A stretch of DNA of 64,000 bases from positions 3,537,874 to 3,601,873 of the forward strand of contig NZ_CP043538.1 of the NCBI RefSeq assembly GCF_000364445.2, given 5' to 3'. Source of the stretch: Methylobacterium mesophilicum SR1.6/6. Its GTDB lineage: Bacteria; Pseudomonadota; Alphaproteobacteria; Rhizobiales; Beijerinckiaceae. Within the stretch, counting starts at the first letter, position 1. Every line of letters starts with the position of its first letter. Below, piece by piece: positions 8,574-17,266 of the stretch. A program made the position numbers and the translations under genes. Under the pieces are notes generated by a model. That model did no database searches, was not told the origin of the DNA, and saw only the letters and a program-made list of their open reading frames with translations.

Positions 8574-9647
8574 ATGGATATCGATCGACGCGTCCTCTTG
8601 GCCGGCGCGGCCGCGCAATTCCTGCCTGCCCGCGCCGCCAGGGCCGAGGATCGCCCTATTGCACCGGCCGAAACGCGGATGAGGGCCATCGTGGTCGGAC
8701 CGGACGGGGCGAGCCTCGCCGAGGTCGACACTCCAACGCCGAAGTCCATGGAGGTGCTCGTCAGGGTCCGGGCCGCCGCCCTCAATCGCGCTGATCTCGC
8801 CGTCGCCGCGGGGCAGCCGCACGGCCCGACCGGCGGGCCCGGCGCGATCCCCGGCCTGGAATGGGCCGGGGAGGTCGTGGCGGTCGGCTCGGGCGTGACA
8901 GACCTTCATCCCGGAGACCGCGTCATGTGCTCCGGCGCCGGTGGCTACGCCGCGTATGCCGTCGCGGATTATGGGCGGACCGTCCCGCTCCCCGCGGACC
9001 TGCCGTTCGAGGTTGCCGCGACGCTACCAGTCGCCCTGCAGACGATGCACGACGCCCTGATCACGCAGGCGCACCTGAAGCCGGGCGAGACCGTGCTGAT
9101 CCAGGGGGCGAGTTCCGGCGTCGGGCTGATGGGACTTCAGATCGCCCGGTGGCGCAAGGCCTCGGTGGTGATCGGCACGTCGCGAAGCCCCGAGCACCGC
9201 GCGCGCCTGCCCGAGTTCGGCGCAACCCTGGCGATCGACACCAGGGATCCGACTTGGCCCGAGCAGGTTCGGGCGGCGACCGGCGGCCGGGGCGTCGACG
9301 TGATCATCGACCAGGTCTCCGGGCCGGTGGCCAACGGTAACCTGCAGGCCGCGGCGGTCCTGGGACGCATCGTCAACGTCGGCCGGCTCGGGGGAAGCCG
9401 CGGCGAGTTCGACTTCGACCTGCACGCGACGAAGCGGATCAGCTATATCGGCGTGACCAATCGGACCCGGTCGATCGAGGAGCAGCGGGCGATCACCGCG
9501 CGCGTCCGGGCCGACTTGTGGCCGGCTATCGCGGCCGGGGGCTTCAGCCTGCCGATCGACAGCCGCTATACGCTGGCCGAGGCGCCCGCCGCGCTCGCCC
9601 GCATGAAGTCGAATGAGCATTTCGGGAAGATCGTCCTGAGCGTCTGA
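8574..9647 (+). CDS. Zinc-less NADPH:quinone oxidoreductase (MDR family) with Tat-like leader
   Basis: 357 residues of the medium-chain dehydrogenase/reductase superfamily, quinone-reductase branch. From about residue 38 the chain is a normal Qor: MRAIVVGPDG, AAALNRADL, PGLEWAGEVVAVGSGV, and the nucleotide site IQGASSGVGLMGLQIAR (about 183-199). Zinc ligands are absent, as expected for this branch. Oddly, the first 27 residues (DRRVLLAGAAAQFLPARAARAED) look like a twin-arginine or Sec leader with an A-x-A cleavage site, whereas cytosolic NADPH enzymes have none. The start is fixed by AGGAGAG seven bases upstream; an internal ATG near MRAIVV would give the usual length. Function in the cell unknown. 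Confidence 0.85.
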   Translation: MDIDRRVLLAGAAAQFLPARAARAEDRPIAPAETRMRAIVVGPDGASLAEVDTPTPKSMEVLVRVRAAALNRADLAVAAGQPHGPTGGPGAIPGLEWAGEVVAVGSGVTDLHPGDRVMCSGAGGYAAYAVADYGRTVPLPADLPFEVAATLPVALQTMHDALITQAHLKPGETVLIQGASSGVGLMGLQIARWRKASVVIGTSRSPEHRARLPEFGATLAIDTRDPTWPEQVRAATGGRGVDVIIDQVSGPVANGNLQAAAVLGRIVNVGRLGGSRGEFDFDLHATKRISYIGVTNRTRSIEEQRAITARVRADLWPAIAAGGFSLPIDSRYTLAEAPAALARMKSNEHFGKIVLSV

Positions 9648-10007
9648 CGCCCCACTCGCAGTGGCGACGCTGCACAGGTCGATCCTGCGGGGCATGGGCG
9701 GTCCGCGTCACGAGCGTCGCATTGCCTCTCTGAGAGCGGGCGAGGCCGGGGCCCGCGGGCGCTCGACCGTCCGGTCGTCCTGGAAGGCTGACGCGCAATC
9801 GGTCACACTGTCGGCTTCGAGGACTAACCCAGGCTCGAAACGGTCCCGATTACCCGCCATCGACGATCGCGGCGGCACGCGCTCCGGTGGGCGGCGACCG
9901 CGCGGGCACCGTACTCGTCGCGCCGGCACGTCGTGTACGCGGCGACACCGCTGCGCTAAGGCAATCCAGGAGAGCGATTTCGCGCCGACGGTGGCAAGGA
10001 GTGCCTG
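9648..10007. other. Gene-free stretch upstream of kaiC-like gene
   Basis: 360 bp. No coding sequence, RNA or clear hairpin was recognised. It must hold the promoter of the KaiC-like gene. Confidence 0.4.
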
Positions 10008-11510
10008 ATGGCCTCGATCGATCAGGACGCCGCCCCGGTCTCGACCGGCGTCACAGGGCTCGACCACATCCTCGACGGGGGTTACGCCTCGCAGCGCTCG
10101 CACCTCATCGAGGGCCGGCCCGGCTCCGGAAAGACGACGCTGGCGATGCAGTTCCTGCTCGACGGCGTGAAGCGCGGCGAGCGCTGCCTCTACATCACGC
10201 TGTCCGAGAGCAAGCGCGAACTCCTCAACGTCGCGGAGCGCCACGGCTGGGTGCTCGACGGCATCGAGATCTTCGAACTCGTCCCGCCCGAACTGAGCCT
10301 CGACCCGAAGCAGCAGCAGAGCCTCGTCCACGCCTCCGACCTCGAACTCGGCGAGACCGTCCGCCTGGCGATCGCCGAGATCGAACGGACCAAGCCCCAG
10401 CGGGTCGTGTTCGACAGCCTGTCCGAGATCCGGCTCCTGTCGGAGGGGTCGCTGCGCTACCGGCGGCAGGTGCACGCGCTCCGCAGCTTCCTCCTGATCC
10501 AGAACACGACCGCGCTGTTCCTCGACGACCTGACCGCCGAGGCGGACGACCTCAACCTGCACAGCCTCAGTCATGCCGTGGTCCGGCTCGAGCAGCTCGC
10601 GCCGCTCTACGGGGGCGAGCGGCGGCGGCTGCGCGTCATCAAGATGCGCGGCACGGCGTTCCGGGGCGGCTTCCACGACTACGTCATCCGGCGCGGCGGC
10701 CTGACGGTGTTCCCCCGGCTGGTCGCGGCGGATCACGGCGGCACGTCGGACGACGCGCAATGCGGGACCGGGAATGCCGGACTCGATCGCCTGCTCGGGG
10801 GCGGTTTCGACCGGGGGACCAGCACGATGCTCATCGGGCCGTCCGGGGTCGGCAAGTCCACGGTCGCGTTGACGGGCGTGACCGCCTCGGTGGCGCGGGG
10901 CGAGCGGGTGCTCATCCTGAGCTTCGACGAGACCGCGAACGTCCTGCTCCGCCGGGCCCGCGGCCTCGGCATGCCGTTGGACGATGCGATCGCGTCCGGT
11001 CATCTTCGGGTCGAGCAGATCGACCCGGCGGAGGTCTCGCCCGGCGAACTCGCCGACATCGTGCAGAACGCCGTCGAGCACGCGGGCGTGAAGACCGTCG
11101 TGATCGACAGCCTGACCGGCTATCACAACGCCATGCCGGAGGAGAATTACCTGCTCCTGCAGATGCACGAGCTTCTGACCTACCTGAACCAGCAGGGCGT
11201 CATCAGCCTCCTGATCCTGGCCCAGCACGGCGTGATCGGGCCGATGGGCTCGACCGTCGATCTGACCTATCTCAGCGACACCGTCCTCCTGTTCCGCGCC
11301 TTCGAGGCGAATGGCCGTTTGCGTCGGGCCATCTCGGTGGTGAAGAAGCGGACCGGCGGCCATGAGGACACGATCCGGGAATTGCGGATCGAATCCTCCG
11401 GGATCCACGTTGGCGAGCCGCTTCGCGAGTTCCGAGGGGTCATGACCGGCGTCCCGACCTTCGAAGGGCAGCCCTCGTCGCTGCTGCCTGCCAGCAATCC
11501 CGATGCCTGA
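10008..11510 (+). CDS. KaiC-like RecA-superfamily ATPase (tandem domains)
   Basis: 500 residues with two tandem KaiC/RecA domains. Domain 1 opens with STGVTGLDHILDGGY and has the P-loop GRPGSGKTT (36-44). Domain 2 opens with GNAGLDRLLGGGFDRG and has GPSGVGKST (277-285); each has a Walker-B-like segment (VVFDSLSE and VVIDSLTGY). No KaiA or KaiB gene is nearby. Many alphaproteobacteria use such stand-alone KaiC homologues as signalling ATPases beside histidine kinases rather than as clocks, and the next gene is exactly that. The stop codon overlaps an ATG at 11503 that would be the natural start of the kinase, suggesting translational coupling. Cytoplasmic; partner inferred from context. Confidence 0.92.
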   Translation: MASIDQDAAPVSTGVTGLDHILDGGYASQRSHLIEGRPGSGKTTLAMQFLLDGVKRGERCLYITLSESKRELLNVAERHGWVLDGIEIFELVPPELSLDPKQQQSLVHASDLELGETVRLAIAEIERTKPQRVVFDSLSEIRLLSEGSLRYRRQVHALRSFLLIQNTTALFLDDLTAEADDLNLHSLSHAVVRLEQLAPLYGGERRRLRVIKMRGTAFRGGFHDYVIRRGGLTVFPRLVAADHGGTSDDAQCGTGNAGLDRLLGGGFDRGTSTMLIGPSGVGKSTVALTGVTASVARGERVLILSFDETANVLLRRARGLGMPLDDAIASGHLRVEQIDPAEVSPGELADIVQNAVEHAGVKTVVIDSLTGYHNAMPEENYLLLQMHELLTYLNQQGVISLLILAQHGVIGPMGSTVDLTYLSDTVLLFRAFEANGRLRRAISVVKKRTGGHEDTIRELRIESSGIHVGEPLREFRGVMTGVPTFEGQPSSLLPASNPDA

Positions 11511-11624
11511 GGCTGCACGGCCGACGCTGGTCTTCGCCCCCTCGGCCGCGACGCCGCGATCGCCACGACCATCCTGGCCGAGGAGGGGATCGAGGCGCAG
11601 ACCTGCGCGTCCCTTCGGGAACTG

Positions 11625-12542
11625 GTGTCCCGGCTCGACACGGCGGGCTGCGCGATCCTGACCGAGGAGGCGCTGCTGGCCTCGAACCGTCAGCGCCTCG
11701 CGGACTGGATCGCCGATCAGCCGCCCTGGTCCGATTTCCCGTTCATCCTGCTGACGCAGCGGCGTTCGGAGGCGCCCGCCCATCTCACCGGGATGCTGGG
11801 CAATGTCAGCGTGCTGGAGCGGCCGTTCCATCCGGCGACGCTGGTCACCGCGGCGCGGTCGGCCCTCCGGGCGATGCGGCGGCAGCATCAGGCGCGGCTC
11901 TTCCTCGAAGAGCGCGAGCGCACGGCCGAGCGCCAGACGCTCCTGATCCGCGAACTGCATCACCGGGTGAAGAACACGCTCGCGACCGTGCAGGCCCTGC
12001 TCGGGGCCTCCGCCCGATCGGCGACCTCCGTCGACGCCTTCTACACCGCGTTCTCCGCACGGGTGATCTCGCTCGCGAAGACGCACAACCTGCTCACCGA
12101 GGATTACTGGCAGCAGGCGCCGTTGCGCGACATGCTGGAGGCCGAACTCGGGCCCTACAACGACAGCGAGGGGGCCCGCATCGTTCTGGACGGACCGCGG
12201 GTCGACCTCGTCGGCGACCTCGCGGTCCCGACCGGGATGGCGATCCACGAACTCACGACGAACGCGGCCAAGCACGGGGCCCTGTCGGTGCCCGGAGGGC
12301 GCATCCGGATCAGCTGGAGGGTCGAGCAGGAGGCCGACCGCCCGGTGCTGTGCCTCGACTGGACGGAACGGGGCGGTCCGCTGACGGAGAAGCCGACCCG
12401 GAAGGGTTTCGGATCGACCCTGCTCCAGCGCGTCCTGAAGCTCCAATGCGAGGCGGACATCGCGTTCGACTACCAGCCCCAAGGGCTGCACTTCACGATG
12501 CGGGCGCCCCTGCCCGATCAGCGGATCGTACCCGCCTACTAG
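11625..12542 (+). CDS. HWE-family sensor histidine kinase (5' end apparently frameshifted)
   Basis: As an uninterrupted frame this is 305 residues from a GTG. Residues 1-90 are the end of a receiver-like domain (FILLTQRR, LERPFHPATL). The H-box is ELHHRVKNTLATVQALLG (phospho-His about 113), the N-box HELTTNAAKHGALS, and LDWTERGGP supplies the W-x-E of the HWE group. The receiver-like fold plainly continues upstream without a start codon in this frame. An ATG at 11503 opens MPEAARPTLVFAP in another frame, and one extra C in the run at 11537-11541 would fuse the two halves. Either a sequencing error or a real frameshift is present. It forms a module with the upstream KaiC-like ATPase and downstream response regulator. 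Confidence 0.8.
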   Translation: MSRLDTAGCAILTEEALLASNRQRLADWIADQPPWSDFPFILLTQRRSEAPAHLTGMLGNVSVLERPFHPATLVTAARSALRAMRRQHQARLFLEERERTAERQTLLIRELHHRVKNTLATVQALLGASARSATSVDAFYTAFSARVISLAKTHNLLTEDYWQQAPLRDMLEAELGPYNDSEGARIVLDGPRVDLVGDLAVPTGMAIHELTTNAAKHGALSVPGGRIRISWRVEQEADRPVLCLDWTERGGPLTEKPTRKGFGSTLLQRVLKLQCEADIAFDYQPQGLHFTMRAPLPDQRIVPAY

Positions 12543-13320
12543 AGCGCTCTCCACCGCATCGGCGACCGGTCCAGGTCGTTGCTCGGGGCCGACCCGCATC
12601 GCACCGCCTGGGCCGTCATCGACTGGGCGAAGCACGAAGACGTCATCGAGCGCGTGTTCCTGGCGAACGGCACCTTCGCCGACCCCTCGCGATGGCCGCT
12701 GGACACCCAGCAGCCGTTCACCGCCGAGCACCTCGCCGGTCGTCCCGTCGTCGACGCGGATATAGACGGCGACCCGCGCCTTCCGCACCCGGTGAAGGCC
12801 GCGATGGCCGAGCGCGGGATCAGGGCCGGCATCGCGGCGCCGGTCCTCGTCGACGGCACGCGGCGCGCCGTCCTGAACACGGGCCAGGGCGCCGCGCCGC
12901 GCCACTGGCTGCCCGACGAGGTCGCCTCCGTCGAGGCCTTCGCGGGACGGGCTTGGGCCGAGATCGACCGGGCCTGGGCCAAGACGGCCCTGCGCGAGAG
13001 CGAGGCCTGGCTCGGCGGGCAGGAGGCGTTCCAGGCCGCCATGGACGGTGCGCCGCTGGCCTCTCGCTGGGCATCCTCATCCGCACCGCAGTCACGCAGG
13101 CCGAGAGCGAGCGGCGCTGCGCCTTCACCGCCGCCAATCCGGGCGGCGGAACGCTCCGGCACGTGGTCGGGATGCCGGACGATTACGCGCGGCAGGTCGA
13201 CGGCTTCGTCAGCTCGGGCGAATCGCTGGCCTGCGGTCTGCCGGATCGCGATGCCGGTCTCCTGACCGCTCACATAGGTCAACGCGCGCGGTCGCGGCGC
13301 GGCTACCATGGCCCGGCCCC
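12543..13320 (+). pseudogene. Remnant of a GAF-domain histidine kinase
   Basis: Directly after the HWE kinase stop, the same frame reads LHRIGDRSRSLLGADPH and then a GAF domain as in Methylobacterium HWE kinases (AGIAAPVLVDGTRR, WLPDEVASVEAFAGRAW, ending ALRESEAW near 13010). Near 13061-13066 the reading shifts frame and continues as a second GAF-type domain (SLGILIRTAVTQAESERRC, RHVVGMPDDYARQVDGF, SGESLACGLPDRDAG), which breaks off around 13300. No start codon matches the family N-terminus, and no kinase core follows. The fragment is therefore a decayed gene. It lies between an intact kinase and an intact response regulator, so it may be the former kinase partner or a duplication product. 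Confidence 0.7.
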
Positions 13321-13338
13321 TTCGGATCTGGAGGACGG

Positions 13339-13755
13339 ATGGCTCGCGAAGATAGTCCCCTGGCCAGTTCCCTGGCTTGTCCCCTGGCAGGCCGCCGCAT
13401 CCTGGTGGTCGAGGACGAGTACATCATCGCCGTCGAGGTGAAGCGCTGGCTCCTGGCGGCGGGATGCGAAGTTCTGGGCCCGGTGCCGAGCGTCGATCAG
13501 GCGCTCGACCTCGTCGAGGATCGGCGTCCGGACGCGGCGGTGCTCGACGTCAATCTGGGCGACGGCTGCACGGCTTACCCGATCGCCGACAAGCTGAGCG
13601 AGCTGGGAGTTCCGTACCTGCTGGCCACGGGCGACGTGCGCGTGGCCGACACGTCGGTCTACCGCCACCGGCCGCGGCTGGAGAAGCCCTACCTGCAGAG
13701 CGAGCTGGTCCGCGCCCTGACGAGCCTCGTCGCACCCACGACGCCCGCGTCCTGA
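13339..13755 (+). CDS. Single-domain response regulator
   Basis: 138 residues, receiver domain only. The acidic pocket is VVEDEY (E25, D26), the phospho-acceptor is D70 in AAVLDVNLGDG, the switch residue lies in LLATGD and the conserved lysine in LEKPY. About 19 residues precede the fold. GGAGG four bases before ATG supports the start. No output domain is present, so it acts by protein contact, as is usual for alphaproteobacterial HWE-kinase partners. Its natural partner is either the kinase at 11625 or the decayed kinase just upstream. Confidence 0.9.
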   Translation: MAREDSPLASSLACPLAGRRILVVEDEYIIAVEVKRWLLAAGCEVLGPVPSVDQALDLVEDRRPDAAVLDVNLGDGCTAYPIADKLSELGVPYLLATGDVRVADTSVYRHRPRLEKPYLQSELVRALTSLVAPTTPAS

Positions 13756-13764
13756 CCGGCAAGC

Positions 13765-14118
13765 TCAGCTCCCGCGATAGGTCGCGTAGCTCCACGGGGT
13801 GATGAGCAAGGGGACATGATACCGGGCTCCCGGGTCCGAGACGCCGAACCGCACCGGCACGCGGTCGAGGAACGGCTGCCCGGCATCCGCGCCCGTCCCG
13901 GCGAAATAGGCGCCGACGGCGAAGACCAGTTCGTAGGTCCCGGGCGTCAGCGCATCGCCCGCGAGCAGGGGCGCGTCCGTTCGCCCGTCCGCGTTGGTCG
14001 TGGCCGACGCGAGCGTTTCCCCGGTGCCGTCCCCGGCGAGCCGCCGGAGTTCAACGGCAACCCCGGCCGCCGGCCTGCCCGCGGCGGTGTCGAGGACATG
14101 TGTCGAAAGATGGCCCAT
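13765..14118 (-). CDS. uraH: 5-hydroxyisourate hydrolase (transthyretin-like)
   Basis: 117 residues, the usual HIUase length. Signatures at both ends are diagnostic: [20 protein letters not shown] at the N-terminus with the catalytic His, and the C-terminal tetrapeptide YRGS; the middle carries FFDR-like [11 protein letters not shown] and the [12 protein letters not shown] strand. It hydrolyses 5-hydroxyisourate, the product of urate oxidation, to OHCU. Divergent from puuD with 277 bp between them, which should hold both promoters. Cytoplasmic. Confidence 0.95.
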   Translation of the reverse strand: MGHLSTHVLDTAAGRPAAGVAVELRRLAGDGTGETLASATTNADGRTDAPLLAGDALTPGTYELVFAVGAYFAGTGADAGQPFLDRVPVRFGVSDPGARYHVPLLITPWSYATYRGS

Positions 14119-14395
14119 CGGCGTCCTCCCGGACGGAGAGGCCCGCGCCTGCCGCCCGGTGCGGGCGAAGGTCGATCGGGCTGAAGGAGACGGGCGAGAC
14201 GAGCATGGACAGCCGGGCTCGGACAACCCGAAAAGCGTCCGGCATTTTCCGAATGATTTTGAAGGTCCTTGGCGCCGGGGCGGGTCGCTGCCGGCCTCGG
14301 TTCGGGGCACACCCGGCTCCGCGGCTCGGACCGAACCATGAGCCGACGGCGAGGCCGAACCCGGCCCCGGCGACAGCGCGCGGAGGATCCGTCCC

Positions 14396-15634
14396 ATGTA
14401 TCCGATCCTGCACGAGTGGGGCGGGTTCCTCATTCGATGGACCCACGTCGTCGCCGCGATCGCCTGGATCGGCGCGTCGTTCTACTTCATGCATCTCGAC
14501 GCCAGCTTGCGCGCCATTCCGGCAATCCCGACCGGCAAGGGTGGCGAGGCCTGGGAGGTGCACGGCGGCGGCTTCTACCAGGTGCGCAAGTATCTCGTCG
14601 CACCCGACCGGATGCCGGAGCACCTGATCTGGCACAAATGGCAGTCGTACTCGACCTGGCTGTCGGGCTTCTCGCTGCTGTGCTGGGTCTATTACGGCCA
14701 GGCCGACCTCTACCTGATCGATCCGGCGGTCCGCGTGATCACGCCGATGACCGGGGCGGCCATCGGACTCGGCGCCCTCGCCCTCGGCTGGCTGATCTAC
14801 GACGGGCTCAACCGCTCGCCCCTGGCCAACCGCCCGCCGCTGCTCGCGGCCGCCGTGTTCCTCACCGTGGTCGCCTTCGCGTACGGCTTCCAGCAGGTCT
14901 TCTCCGGCCGGGCCGCGATGCTGCACACCGGCGCGGTGATCGCCACCTGGATGACCGGCAACGTCTTCTTCGTCATCATGCCCAACCAGCACAAGGCGAT
15001 CGCCGAGTTGGTCGCCGGCCGGGTCCCGAACCCCGCCTGGGGCAAGCAGGCGAAGAACCGGTCGTCCCACAACAACTACCTGACGCTGCCGGTGCTGTTC
15101 TTCATGCTGTCGGGCCACTATCCGATGGCGTGGTCCTCGCCCTACAGCTGGAGCATCGTCGGCCTGGTGGTGATCGCGGGCGGCGTGGTCCGGCACTATT
15201 TCAACGTGCGCAACGCCGGCGGAGGCGACCGCTGGTGGACCTGGGGCGTGGCCACGGCCTGCGTGGCGGCGGCGATGGCCATCAGCGTCGCCTCCTCCCC
15301 GGGGGTCCGCGAGCGGGTCGGCCTGTCGGCCGCCGCGGAGCCGGCCCCGGCCCCGGCGATCAGCCTCGCGGCCGCCAAAGTCCCGCCCGTCGACGACGCC
15401 GTGATGGCCGTGGTCGGGACGCGTTGCGCCATGTGCCACGCCGCCGAGCCCCTGTGGCCGGACCTCACCAGCCCGCCCAAGGGCGTGCTCCTCGACAGCC
15501 CCGAGCACGTCGCGCGGTTCGCGCCGGCCATCCGCCTGCAGGCCGTGCTGACCCACGCGATGCCGCCGAACAACATCACGGACATGCAGCCCGAGGAGCG
15601 GGAGACGCTCGCCCGCTGGCTGGCCGCGCGGTGA
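14396..15634 (+). CDS. puuD: Urate hydroxylase PuuD (membrane protein with cytochrome c domain)
   Basis: 412 residues. Eight or so hydrophobic helices (about 10-320) form the urate-oxidising membrane domain, with family segments [47 protein letters not shown] and [13 protein letters not shown]-terminal cytochrome c domain has CAMCH at 344-348 and a likely axial Met in AMPPN (about 389). PuuD converts urate to 5-hydroxyisourate and passes electrons to the respiratory chain instead of making peroxide as soluble uricase does. The gene starts the plus-strand pair puuD-uraD, with uraH divergent, so the three enzymes from urate to S-allantoin are together. Confidence 0.95.
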   Translation: MYPILHEWGGFLIRWTHVVAAIAWIGASFYFMHLDASLRAIPAIPTGKGGEAWEVHGGGFYQVRKYLVAPDRMPEHLIWHKWQSYSTWLSGFSLLCWVYYGQADLYLIDPAVRVITPMTGAAIGLGALALGWLIYDGLNRSPLANRPPLLAAAVFLTVVAFAYGFQQVFSGRAAMLHTGAVIATWMTGNVFFVIMPNQHKAIAELVAGRVPNPAWGKQAKNRSSHNNYLTLPVLFFMLSGHYPMAWSSPYSWSIVGLVVIAGGVVRHYFNVRNAGGGDRWWTWGVATACVAAAMAISVASSPGVRERVGLSAAAEPAPAPAISLAAAKVPPVDDAVMAVVGTRCAMCHAAEPLWPDLTSPPKGVLLDSPEHVARFAPAIRLQAVLTHAMPPNNITDMQPEERETLARWLAAR

Positions 15635-15716
15635 TGTTCGACCTCGCCCCGCACCGGGCGGCCCACCCTCCCCCCGGCGCCGCGGCAGCGGGCCCGACCG
15701 CGGAAAGGACGATCCC

Positions 15717-16226
15717 GTGATCCCGCTGCCCACGCTCAACGACCTCTCGCGCGACGCCTTCGTGACGCTCCTCGCCGAGGTCTACGAGCATTCCCCCTGG
15801 GTCCCCGAGGCGGCCTTCGACCGCGGCCCCTTCGCGGCGCGCGCGGACCTGCACGCCGCGATGGAGGCGGTGGTGGCCGGCGCCGACCGGCCCCGCCAGC
15901 TCGCCCTCCTGCGGGCCCATCCCGAACTGGCCGGGCGGGCCGCCCAGCAGGGCGAACTCACCGCGCACTCGACCCGCGAGCAGGCCGGAAGCGGCCTGCT
16001 GAGCGGCCCATCCCCGGAGGTGGCGCGGCTGCAGGCGCTCAACCGAGCCTATGCCGAGCGGTTCGGCTTTCCGTTCATCATCGCCGTCCGGGGCCTCGAC
16101 CGCGACGCGATTCTCGCCCGCCTGGAGCAGCGGCTCGGCAACCCGCCGGAGACCGAACGGGACGAGGCCCTGCTGCAGGTCGGACGGATCGCCGGCCTGC
16201 GCCTGGAGGCCCTCGTCGCGGACTGA
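15717..16226 (+). CDS. uraD: 2-oxo-4-hydroxy-4-carboxy-5-ureidoimidazoline decarboxylase
   Basis: 169 residues, the normal OHCU decarboxylase length. It shows the N-terminal FVTLLAEVYEHSPWV, the catalytic His in LRAHPELAGRAA, and the LNRAYAERFGFPFIIAVRG signature. GTG start with AAAGGAC upstream. It decarboxylates OHCU to S-allantoin and follows puuD by 82 bp on the same strand. Its end faces the LysR gene 10 bp away. Confidence 0.95.
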   Translation: MIPLPTLNDLSRDAFVTLLAEVYEHSPWVPEAAFDRGPFAARADLHAAMEAVVAGADRPRQLALLRAHPELAGRAAQQGELTAHSTREQAGSGLLSGPSPEVARLQALNRAYAERFGFPFIIAVRGLDRDAILARLEQRLGNPPETERDEALLQVGRIAGLRLEALVAD

Positions 16227-16236
16227 TGCGCGCCCG

Positions 16237-17166
16237 TCAGACCGCCCGGCCGCCGACCAGGGCGAGCTGCTCGCTCACGTGCTGGCGCAGGGCCTCGTGC
16301 GTCATGTCGACGAAGGTCTTGGTCCGGGCCGACAGCATCTTGCGGGACGGGTAGAGCAGGCCGAGCGTCACGCTGGTCGGCGGGGTGTGCTCCAGGACCG
16401 GGACGAGCCGGCCCTCGGCGAGGTGCGCCGCGACCTCGAACAGCGGCTTCAGGACGATGCCCTCGCCGGCCAGCGCCCAGGCGGTGAGCGTGTCGCCGTC
16501 GTCGGCGTCGATGTGCCCCGAGACCGGCAGGGTCACGGTCTCCTGGCCGTCGACCAGCGTCCAGCGGAACTGCTCGGCGCCGGGATAGCGCAGCAGCAGG
16601 CAATCGTGCTGCAGCAGGTCCGCCGGCTCGGCGGGCGCGGGGTGCTCGGCCAGGTAGGCCGGCGCCGCGCACAGGACCCGCTCGATCTCCGCGACCTTGC
16701 GCAGGGTGAAGGTGGAATCGCGCATCTGCGACAGGCGGATCGCGACGTCGACCGCCTCCTGCACGAGGTCGAGGAGGTGCTCCGACAGGCGCAGGCGGAC
16801 ATCGGTCTCGCCGTGGCGGTCGCGGAAGCGCGGCACGAGCGGCGCGACGACCCGGCGGCCGAGGCCGAGCGGCGCCGTCACCTTCAGCACCCCGCGGGGC
16901 ACCGCGCCCGCGGTCTCGACGCTCTTCTCCGCCTGCTCCACCGCCGCGGTGATGTCGAGGCAGCGGTCGTAGAAGATCCGGCCGGCCTCCGTGAGGCTCA
17001 TGCGCCGCGTCGTCCGGGTCAGCAGGAGGCAGCCGAGATGCTCCTCCAGGGTCTGGATCCGGTAGCTCACCACCGACGGTGACAGCCGCAGCGAGCGGCC
17101 GGCGGCCGAGAAGCTCCCCGTCTCCGCCGAGCGCAGGAAGATGCGGATGCTCTCGAGCGAGATCAT
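16237..17166 (-). CDS. LysR family transcriptional regulator
   Basis: 309 residues. The N-terminal winged helix is clear (FLRSAETGSFSAAGRSLRLSPS... through RTTRRMSLTEAGRIFYDRC, residues about 9-73), followed by a LysR substrate-binding domain (VLKVTAPLGLGRRVVAPLVP, RLSEHLLDLVQEAVDVAIR, LLLRYPG). It is CrgA/GbpR-like in its VAIRLSQMRDST segment. It is embedded between uraD (convergent) and the Tsx-like porin/molybdenum hydroxylase genes (same strand, 100 bp away), making it the best candidate regulator for the purine genes. Effector unknown. Confidence 0.92.
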   Translation of the reverse strand: MISLESIRIFLRSAETGSFSAAGRSLRLSPSVVSYRIQTLEEHLGCLLLTRTTRRMSLTEAGRIFYDRCLDITAAVEQAEKSVETAGAVPRGVLKVTAPLGLGRRVVAPLVPRFRDRHGETDVRLRLSEHLLDLVQEAVDVAIRLSQMRDSTFTLRKVAEIERVLCAAPAYLAEHPAPAEPADLLQHDCLLLRYPGAEQFRWTLVDGQETVTLPVSGHIDADDGDTLTAWALAGEGIVLKPLFEVAAHLAEGRLVPVLEHTPPTSVTLGLLYPSRKMLSARTKTFVDMTHEALRQHVSEQLALVGGRAV

Positions 17167-17266
17167 GCGCCGCGATCTTCAGACCCATTCGGAAGCTGTC
17201 AACGGAATTTCCCGCGCGCGATCGAACACGGCGCCGGCATCGCCCCGCTGCGGGCGCCGCCGGCCC

